DNA of 64,000 nucleotides from contig NZXX01000001.1 of the NCBI GenBank assembly GCA_002702065.1, forward strand, positions 2,604,001 through 2,668,000. Reading direction: 5' to 3'. The translations under genes and the position numbers were made by a program. The first letter of the stretch is position 1; every line of letters begins with the position of its first letter. The notes under the pieces are model-generated. The model was not told the DNA's origin. It saw only the letters and a list, made by a program, of their open reading frames with translations, and ran no database searches. This DNA comes from Anaerolineaceae bacterium. GTDB lineage: Bacteria; Chloroflexota; Anaerolineae; Aggregatilineales; Phototrophicaceae. Below, piece by piece: positions 58,876-64,000 of the stretch.

Positions 58876-60099
58876 CTACGTGCGGTAATCCGCATTGATC
58901 GATACATACTCGTGGCTCAGGTCGCACGTCCAAACCGTTGCTGCGCCATCGCCCATGCCAATATCCAGCAGCACACCCACACTCGGTTCGCTAATGATTG
59001 CGGTTGCCTTGTCTTCGCCATAATCCAGCGGCATCCCATTGGCGACCAGTTGCAGTGGGTTTTCGAAGTGCTCGCCCGGCGCAAACCACAGGCTGAGCTT
59101 CTCCTGCTCGAACGGCACGCCCGCCCGCCCGGCGGCCATCATGATCCGGCCCCAGTTGGCGTCATTGCCATAAAAAGCGGTTTTCACCAGCGGCGAAATG
59201 GCAATCGTGTTGGCAATCTGCCGGGCCGACGCATAGTCTGCCGCACCCTGCACGCGCACCGTGATAAATTTCGATACGCCTTCGCCGTCGCGCACGATGT
59301 CCTGTGACAGTTTGATGCAGACCGCATCCAGTGCCCGCTGGAACTGCTCGCGGTCTTCCGCTGTTTCCAGTTGTGCGCCACTGGCTCCGTTGGCCAGCAG
59401 CAGGACAGTATCATTCGTGCTGGTGTCGCCGTCAACCACGATGCAATTGTAACTGATTTCCGACGTGACTTGGAGTGCCTGCTGTGCCTGTTCCGGCGAT
59501 AGTTCGGCATCCGTCACCACCACACTCAGCATGGTGGCCATATTCGGCGCGATCATCCCCGCACCTTTACTGATTCCGGCGATACGATACGTCTGGCCGC
59601 TGCTGGTCGTCATCTCGACCATTGCCTGCTTGGGTCGTGTATCGGTCGTCATGATCGCCTGCGCCGCGGTTTCCCAGTCATCGGCTGGTGCTTCACAGGC
59701 CAGACGAATCCCCTGCTCGATTTTGTCCATCGCCAGTTGAACGCCGATCACGCCGGTCGAAAGCACCAGAATATCGTCCGCCGCACAGCCAATCTGTGCC
59801 GCTGCCAGCTGCGCCGTGCGTTCGGCATTCGCCATGCCCTGCTGCCCGGTGCAGGCGTTGGCGCAGCCGCTGTTCGTCACCACCGCGCGGATACCGCCAG
59901 CATTGGTTTGCAGGCGCTGAATATCCACCAGAACCGGCGCGGCCTTGACCTGGCTGGTCGTAAACACACCGCCGGTCGCACAGGGGCGATCACTGACGAT
60001 AAGCGCGAAATCCAGTTTGCCATTTTTCTTCAGGCCGCTGCGGACACCCACTGCCCGAAAACCGGCCACCCCTCCGATTGATGCCTGAACCTCAAGCAT
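58876..60099 (-). CDS. argJ: Glutamate N-acetyltransferase/amino-acid acetyltransferase
   Basis: ArgJ moves the acetyl group from N-acetylornithine to glutamate, closing the cyclic arginine pathway; bifunctional forms also use acetyl-CoA. The 407-residue precursor shows SGLKKNGKLDFALI, NSGCANACTGQQG, STGVIGVQL and the autoprocessing site KGAGMIAPNMATML, where cleavage before T189 would create the beta-subunit nucleophile. STNDTVLLLANG follows. Whether it is bifunctional is not readable here. GGAGG lies nine bases before the ATG, and the start overlaps the argD stop by eight bases. Confidence 0.96.
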   Translation of the reverse strand: MLEVQASIGGVAGFRAVGVRSGLKKNGKLDFALIVSDRPCATGGVFTTSQVKAAPVLVDIQRLQTNAGGIRAVVTNSGCANACTGQQGMANAERTAQLAAAQIGCAADDILVLSTGVIGVQLAMDKIEQGIRLACEAPADDWETAAQAIMTTDTRPKQAMVEMTTSSGQTYRIAGISKGAGMIAPNMATMLSVVVTDAELSPEQAQQALQVTSEISYNCIVVDGDTSTNDTVLLLANGASGAQLETAEDREQFQRALDAVCIKLSQDIVRDGEGVSKFITVRVQGAADYASARQIANTIAISPLVKTAFYGNDANWGRIMMAAGRAGVPFEQEKLSLWFAPGEHFENPLQLVANGMPLDYGEDKATAIISEPSVGVLLDIGMGDGAATVWTCDLSHEYVSINADYRT

Positions 60100-61294
60100 T
60101 GGCTGCTTCCTCCAGCATGACCGTCAGTTTTTCGATGAGTGTGTCGATATGTTGTTTTTCCATTACCAGCGGCGGCACAAACCGCAGGACATTGTCCCCC
60201 GCGTTCACCGTCAGCAGGCCATGCTCAAAGCCAGCCTTGACCAGATTCACCGCCGGGATTGTCAGTTCGATACCGGCCATCAACCCGCGTCCGCGCACTT
60301 GCTTAATCAGTGGACTGTTGATCTCTGCCAGCCGTTCCATCAGGTAATCACCAACTTCCCGCACATTCGCCAGAAATTCCGGCTGGCTGACTTTCTCCAG
60401 CACGACTTTGGCCGCGCCCGTCACCAGCAGCCCCCCGGCAAAGGTGGAGCCATGATCGCCCGGTTTGATCGCGCTGGCCACCGCCTCGGTACACAGCACT
60501 GCACCAATCGGCAGACCGCCCGCCAGCGGCTTTGCCAGCGTCATAATATCCGGCGTCACGTTATATTGCTCGTAGGCCCACAGCGTACCCGTGCGCCCAA
60601 CACCGCACTGAATCTCATCGAAGATCAGTACCGCATCATGTTCGTCACACAAGGCCCGCAGCGCTTGCAGGAATTCCGGTGTCGCCGGGTTGATACCGCC
60701 TTCACCCTGAAGCGGTTCGACAATCACGCCGGCTGTTTTGGGGCCAATGGCCGCCTTCGCGCTATCAATGTTATTGAACTCCGCCAGCACCGCCCCCGGC
60801 ATCAGCGGCGCAAAGGGCTTCTGATACTTTTCCTTGGGCGTTACCGCCAGCGACCCCATGGTTCGTCCATGAAAGGCATTGGTAAAAGTCACAATTTCCG
60901 TCTTGTCCGTCTTGCCTTTTTCGTAAGCCACTTTACGGGCAAATTTAATCGCCCCCTCGTTGGCTTCGGCACCGCTGTTGCAGAACAGCACCCGGTCCGC
61001 AAACGACTTTTCACACAGCATCGTCGCCAGTTCGGCATGAGGGGCCGTGTGATACAGGTTGCTGACGTGGATCACCCCTGTGCTCAGGGTGCCATTTATC
61101 GCGGCAGTCAGTTCCGGGTCGCCATAGCCCAGTGCGTTGACTGCAATCCCTGCGACAAAGTCGAGGTAGGCATTGCCGTCCGTGTCGTACAGCGTCACCC
61201 CTTCGCCGCGGGTCAGGACAAAGGGTGGGCGTACATAACTCTGCACCACATGGGCCTGTTCCAGATCAATAATATTTTGCGCTTTATTCGGCAT
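60092..61294 (-). CDS. argD: Acetylornithine aminotransferase
   Basis: ArgD is a class III PLP aminotransferase converting N-acetylglutamate semialdehyde to N-acetylornithine. The 400-residue product has YLDFVAGIAVNALGYGDPEL, FCNSGAEANEGAIKFARK, TFTNAFHGRTMGSLAVT, VEPLQGEGGI, LIFDEIQCGVGRTG and the PLP Lys in TLAKPLAGGLP, then HGSTFAGG. The ATG at 61294 has AGAGG seven bases upstream and is preferred over a TTG at 61300. The gene lies three bases after the argB stop. The acetyl-Lys or succinyl forms of the family are less likely in this operon. Confidence 0.95.
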   Translation of the reverse strand: MPNKAQNIIDLEQAHVVQSYVRPPFVLTRGEGVTLYDTDGNAYLDFVAGIAVNALGYGDPELTAAINGTLSTGVIHVSNLYHTAPHAELATMLCEKSFADRVLFCNSGAEANEGAIKFARKVAYEKGKTDKTEIVTFTNAFHGRTMGSLAVTPKEKYQKPFAPLMPGAVLAEFNNIDSAKAAIGPKTAGVIVEPLQGEGGINPATPEFLQALRALCDEHDAVLIFDEIQCGVGRTGTLWAYEQYNVTPDIMTLAKPLAGGLPIGAVLCTEAVASAIKPGDHGSTFAGGLLVTGAAKVVLEKVSQPEFLANVREVGDYLMERLAEINSPLIKQVRGRGLMAGIELTIPAVNLVKAGFEHGLLTVNAGDNVLRFVPPLVMEKQHIDTLIEKLTVMLEEAANA

Positions 61295-61296
61295 GT

Positions 61297-62067
61297 TCAA
61301 ACCTCTTTTTTTGCAGGAGTAGATTCAAAGCTAAACACCGTACCACCATGCGACCCCAACCCCGTCAGGTTGGTAATCACCGCCTGGGGCACGCCACGAC
61401 CCAATGCAGCCAGCGCCGTCTGTACCTTCGGGATCATCCCGCCGAAGATCGTCCCATCGGCAATCAGCGCTTCCGCCGCGTCCACCGTCAGCGAAGGCTG
61501 CACCTGTCCGTCGACCAGCACCCCTTCGACATTCGTCAGAAAAACGACCTTCGCCGCCTCAATCGCCCCGGCCACTGCCCCCGCCACGTGATCAGCGTTG
61601 ACGTTATAGGAGCTATCCGGCCCCAGGCAAATCGGCGCGAGAACCGGCGTAATCCCCTGTTCCAGCATCGACAGCAGGATGTCGCCGCGTACCGCTGTGA
61701 CTTCGCCGGTAAAGCCCATATCGACGTCGCCGTTTTGCATTTTTTCAGCACGGATCAGGCCCCGGTCCAGGCCACTTATCCCCTGTGCTTCAACACCGCC
61801 CATCACCAGGTAGCGCACCAGCCGCCGGTTGGCCGTGCCGCACAGCACCATTTCGACCAGCGTCAGCGATTCGCGGTCCGTCACCCGCACGCCGTTCAGG
61901 TAGCGCGGCTCGATACCCATTTTGGCTTGCAGGTTGCTGATTTCCTTGCCGCCGCCATGCACAATGACTACCGGCTGATCCAGGCCCTGGATCACATCTG
62001 CCAGCGCCACCAGAAAGGTTTCATCATCCAGTTCGTGGCCGCCAATTTTGATAACTATCGGTTGCAT
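61297..62067 (-). CDS. argB: Acetylglutamate kinase
   Basis: ArgB phosphorylates N-acetylglutamate, often the feedback-controlled step. The 256-residue product has VIKIGGHELDD, VIVHGGGKEI (nucleotide and substrate loops), GVRVTDRESLTLVEMVL and NVNADHVAGAVA, then IFGGMIPKVQTAL. The middle reads ISGLDRGLI, where arginine-pathway enzymes more often show GLCGKDG. This looks slightly like LysZ-type kinases, but no LysW gene is present and lysA implies the DAP route. GGGGG lies five bases before this ATG; the ATG at 62070 is closer to the ribosome site. Confidence 0.92.
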   Translation of the reverse strand: MQPIVIKIGGHELDDETFLVALADVIQGLDQPVVIVHGGGKEISNLQAKMGIEPRYLNGVRVTDRESLTLVEMVLCGTANRRLVRYLVMGGVEAQGISGLDRGLIRAEKMQNGDVDMGFTGEVTAVRGDILLSMLEQGITPVLAPICLGPDSSYNVNADHVAGAVAGAIEAAKVVFLTNVEGVLVDGQVQPSLTVDAAEALIADGTIFGGMIPKVQTALAALGRGVPQAVITNLTGLGSHGGTVFSFESTPAKKEV

Positions 62068-62076
62068 CATCTCCCC

Positions 62077-63090
62077 CTACAGCAGCGCCTGCGTTTCCGG
62101 CAGGTCAAACATCAGGTTGAAGTCCTGCACCGCCTGCCCCGCCGCGCCTTTGCGCAGGTTATCGGTCACGCTGGTGATATGCAGATACTTGTCTGTGACC
62201 GGTGTCAGGCTGATCGCACAGCCGTTGGTGCGGACCACATGCTTCAACGTCGCTTGCTGGCCTGCTGGCAGCACCGTCACCAGTGGTTCAGAGCCGTAAA
62301 CTTCTTCGTACAGCCCCTGCGCCTGATCGCTGGTGAAGTCATCATTTAATGTCACATAGATGCTTGCCATCAACCCACGATCGACTGGCAGCAGATGCGG
62401 CGTAAAGATGAGCGTGCCGACATTGCCATTGACCTTGTGGATTTCCTGTTCAATCTCGCCCACATGCCGGTGCACCCGCCCCGGATTATAAGGCGACAGG
62501 TTGCCAAACACCTCGACAAAGTGGGTCGTCGGCTTAGGTTCGCGCCCGGCGCCGGATACGCCGGATTTCGCATCGACGATAATCGGCGCGTGTTCATCCA
62601 GCACATGAGCCTTCAGCAGCGGATACAAACCGAGCAGCGTCGTTGTAGGGTAACAGCCCGGCACCGCCACCAGGTCGATATTCGACAGCGCCCCCCGGTT
62701 CATCTCTGGCAGCCCATAGGGGACAGGCAGCAGTTCCGGGTGAGGATGCTCCCCACCATACCACTTGGCATAGCTTTCAGCCGTGTTCAGCCGAAAGTCC
62801 GCCGACAGGTCGATTACCTTGACGCCAACCGCCAGCGCTTTGCCCGCCATCTGCGCCGATGCTTTATGCGGCAGCGCCAGAAAGACCGCATCAACCCCGC
62901 CCAGGTCCGCGTCATCGGAAGGGATATACTGCAATGCCGTACCGGGAATCGGCGTACCGCTGTACGTATTCGATGTGCCGAAAACCAGTTCGACATTCGG
63001 GTGATGGCTGAGAATCTCGATCAGATCCTGCCCGGCGTAGCCCGACGCGCCATAAACCCCAACACGAATTTTGTCCTGTAACTGAGACAT
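62077..63090 (-). CDS. argC: N-acetyl-gamma-glutamyl-phosphate reductase
   Basis: ArgC reduces N-acetylglutamyl phosphate to the semialdehyde with NADPH. The 337-residue product has GVYGASGYAGQDLIEIL (about 11-27), FLALPHKAS, VIDLSADFRL and the catalytic Cys C146 in VAVPGCYPTTTLLGLYPLL, then SGVSGAGREP, VHRHVGEIEQE and FTPHLLPVDRG. GGAGGAG lies two to eight bases before the ATG at 63090. It is the first structural gene behind the Arg-rich leader ORF and terminator and is followed closely by argB. Confidence 0.96.
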   Translation of the reverse strand: MSQLQDKIRVGVYGASGYAGQDLIEILSHHPNVELVFGTSNTYSGTPIPGTALQYIPSDDADLGGVDAVFLALPHKASAQMAGKALAVGVKVIDLSADFRLNTAESYAKWYGGEHPHPELLPVPYGLPEMNRGALSNIDLVAVPGCYPTTTLLGLYPLLKAHVLDEHAPIIVDAKSGVSGAGREPKPTTHFVEVFGNLSPYNPGRVHRHVGEIEQEIHKVNGNVGTLIFTPHLLPVDRGLMASIYVTLNDDFTSDQAQGLYEEVYGSEPLVTVLPAGQQATLKHVVRTNGCAISLTPVTDKYLHITSVTDNLRKGAAGQAVQDFNLMFDLPETQALL

Positions 63091-63101
63091 CGCTCCTCCA
63101 T

Positions 63102-63141
63102 AAAAACAAAAACCCCGTCCTCGCTGTTCTGAGGTCGGGGT
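63102..63141 (-). terminator. Attenuator: intrinsic terminator in front of argC
   Basis: On the minus strand ACCCCGACCTC (63141-63131) pairs with GAGGACGGGGT (63122-63112). Six and four base pairs are separated by one A-A mismatch, around an eight-base loop, and TTTTGTTTTT follows. It ends just before the argC ribosome site. Placed inside the operon leader, it must be conditionally bypassed for any arg expression. Confidence 0.9.
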
Positions 63142-63222
63142 CTGCGTTTGCTCTGGTCAAACCGGCGGTGTTAATCCACCAGCAGCCACCAGCACAAAAC
63201 GCCCACCATGACCTCAGAGGTC
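63128..63222 (-). promoter_or_regulatory. Antiterminator pairing in the arg leader
   Basis: TCTGAGGTC (minus strand, 63218-63210) is the exact reverse complement of GACCTCAGA (63136-63128), which forms most of the terminator's 5' arm. Pairing would preclude the terminator. The upstream segment can alternatively fold locally, since GACCTC directly precedes GAGGTC (63222-63210). It lies within the leader ORF, immediately after its Arg codons. Confidence 0.7.
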
Positions 63223-63287
63223 TGCGGGCGACGGCTACGGCGGCGACGGATAATGCCGAGTGGTTGTGCAGGTAAGCTTGATAACAT
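63171..63287 (-). CDS. Arginine-rich leader peptide of the arg-car operon
   Basis: An ATG at 63287, about 28 bases after the predicted transcription start, opens a 38-codon ORF ending with TAA at 63173-63171. Residues 14-20 read RRRRSRR, encoded CGT CGC CGC CGT AGC CGT CGC, so six of seven codons are arginine. An in-frame TAA lies shortly upstream, so this is the first available start. The Shine-Dalgarno is weak. The ORF ends 30 bases before the terminator stem. Slow decoding at the Arg run would leave or expose the antiterminator segment. The peptide itself probably has no further role. Confidence 0.72.
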   Translation of the reverse strand: MLSSLPAQPLGIIRRRRSRRPQTSEVMVGVLCWWLLVD

Positions 63288-63321
63288 CGGTATTGCTTCG
63301 CGTTTTTAGTGAACACGTGAA

Positions 63322-63350
63322 AGTGTATGCAATCATATCCACCGAGTCAA
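63322..63350 (-). promoter_or_regulatory. Promoter of the arginine operon
   Basis: Minus-strand TTGACT (63350-63345) and TACACT (63327-63322) are separated by exactly 17 bases. The start should be near 63315, giving a 5' leader of about 225 bases before argC. I see no ARG-box-like A+T-rich palindrome around it. Confidence 0.8.
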
Positions 63351-63366
63351 CTCGTGCAACAAAGAC

Positions 63367-63402
63367 TGTGCAGATTTGCGTGATTTTTGTACGAACTGCA
63401 CA
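63367..63402. repeat. Inverted repeat in the divergent arg region
   Basis: TGTGCAG (63367-63373) and CTGCACA (63396-63402) are perfect seven-base inverted copies with 22 bases between. The spacer contains TTTTGTACG, a sequence also found near gltB and the second PucR gene. It might be a regulator site for the flanking divergent genes. Confidence 0.4.
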
Positions 63403-63499
63403 ATTGAACCCGTCATGGTACTATAGTCTTCTCATCAAACGGGATAATAAGTCGCTATAATAACAGCATACAGAAGAAGAAGCGCTATCGGCTGTGACC

Positions 63500-64000
63500 A
63501 TGACCAACAAAAATAACATCCCTGCCCTGATCCGCCAGCTCGAAATAATCTACCAGGATTTCCAGTCTCGGTCCCGACAGGCGAAACAGATCGAGAAAGA
63601 GTTGCAGTTTCTGTATGATGATTTGTGCGAAAGTTACCTCACAGCGACATCGGAACAACGCGCTGATGTGTGTATCGCGCTGGAATTTCGCGAACGACTG
63701 ATCAACCAGCTGCTGGTTTACTATCGTCATATTGCCAACCAGACCGAAAAGTCCGTTGCCAAAAAGCGACAGGAATCGGCCGTTCGCCAGCTGGTGCAGC
63801 AGGGCGTCGCCGCCCGCGCGCTGATTGGCCGGCGTGTCCCCGAAGAAGATCTTGAAGTCGCGACCCGGCAGATTGCCGAAGCAGCCGAAGCCATTCATTT
63901 CGACCATGAAACACTGGCCGAAGACCTCGATGTCTCCTATAAGTATTTTGTCCAGCGCGCGATCCAGTATCACAAAGGCAAGGACCGCATCCGCGCCCTC
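63500..64000 (+). CDS. Unrecognised protein, 5' part (runs off window)
   Basis: The frame is open from the ATG at 63500 (or GTG at 63494) to the end of the window, 167 codons. The sequence is highly helical and charged: NIPALIRQLEIIYQDFQSRSRQAKQIEKELQFLYDD looks like a coiled coil, RLINQLLVYYRHI follows, and the last part, AEAIHFDHETLAEDLDVSYKYFVQRAIQYH, has a helix-turn-helix flavour. TATAAT lies at 63456-63461, without a clear -35 or ribosome site. It is divergent from the arg operon. I cannot name a family. Confidence 0.65.
   Translation, partial: MTNKNNIPALIRQLEIIYQDFQSRSRQAKQIEKELQFLYDDLCESYLTATSEQRADVCIALEFRERLINQLLVYYRHIANQTEKSVAKKRQESAVRQLVQQGVAARALIGRRVPEEDLEVATRQIAEAAEAIHFDHETLAEDLDVSYKYFVQRAIQYHKGKDRIRAL

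Noticed and set aside
62912..63316. Long minus-strand ORF covering the arg leader and the start of argC
   Set aside because: Its GTG lies at the predicted transcription start and it reads through the terminator into argC in another frame. It has no family features and fewer Arg codons, so the 38-codon Arg-rich frame explains the region better.
63288..63499. ArgR operator in the arg promoter region
   Set aside because: No pair of TNTGAATWWWWATTCANW-like palindromes is visible. The inverted repeat at 63367-63402 does not match.

Overview
The window reads as a chromosomal stretch of a Chloroflexota bacterium, probably Anaerolineae-like. This is inferred from lipoproteins with Thr-Pro linkers, several families I recognise as frequent in that phylum (DUF4058, Uma2, Hsp70 plus HEAT, tandem M29 peptidases, PucR regulators) and a eukaryote-like IleRS. 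GC is moderately high. I see no insertion sequence, prophage, CRISPR array or rRNA. Coding density is very high, many genes overlap by 1-8 bases, and no gene-free stretch exceeds 300 bases except 1476-1844, which holds two tRNAs. Many promoters have good sigma70-type hexamers, and two or three starts look leaderless.

Layout. 1-7700: end of lysA, an HTH protein, tRNA-Met and initiator tRNA-fMet, a leaderless YkgJ-type cysteine-cluster gene, uvrB, a DUF4058 gene and two tandem M29 aminopeptidases. 7700-14000 (minus): the rpmH-rnpA-yidD-yidC-jag cluster with an extra PQQ-propeller lipoprotein, running on into a PfkB kinase and an amidohydrolase and ending at a clear terminator. 14069-16654 (plus): a three-gene operon of unrecognised proteins. 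16659-20036: LCP protein coupled to a phosphofructokinase, a lipoprotein and a small membrane protein. 20098-30221: two paralogous PucR regulators bracketing glutamate synthase, AlkB plus AlkD alkylation repair, and a PspC protein. 30341-33750: ileS with a leader region holding a short peptide ORF. 33833-39906 (minus): a compact nine-gene operon (two GNATs, AlaX-like editing protein, three membrane TPR proteins and others). 39895-52957: a GT-C-like membrane protein, TPR, UroD-like, rsmD, a degenerate ImmA-like protein, cca, hpt, FHA, TGS-kinase, Hsp70, HEAT and DUF4349 genes.

53073-63350 (minus) carries arginine and carbamoyl phosphate synthesis: argC-argB-argD-argJ-carA, then two small membrane proteins and a Uma2 gene, then carB. 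The most striking element is in front of argC. A strong promoter drives a leader that encodes a 38-residue peptide with six Arg codons within seven, followed by an intrinsic terminator whose 5' arm can instead pair perfectly over nine bases with a segment just after the Arg codons. This is the architecture of ribosome-mediated attenuation sensing charged tRNA-Arg. I saw no ARG box in the leader or promoter. The ileS leader shows a related but less complete arrangement. The window ends inside an unrecognised plus-strand gene divergent from the arg operon.
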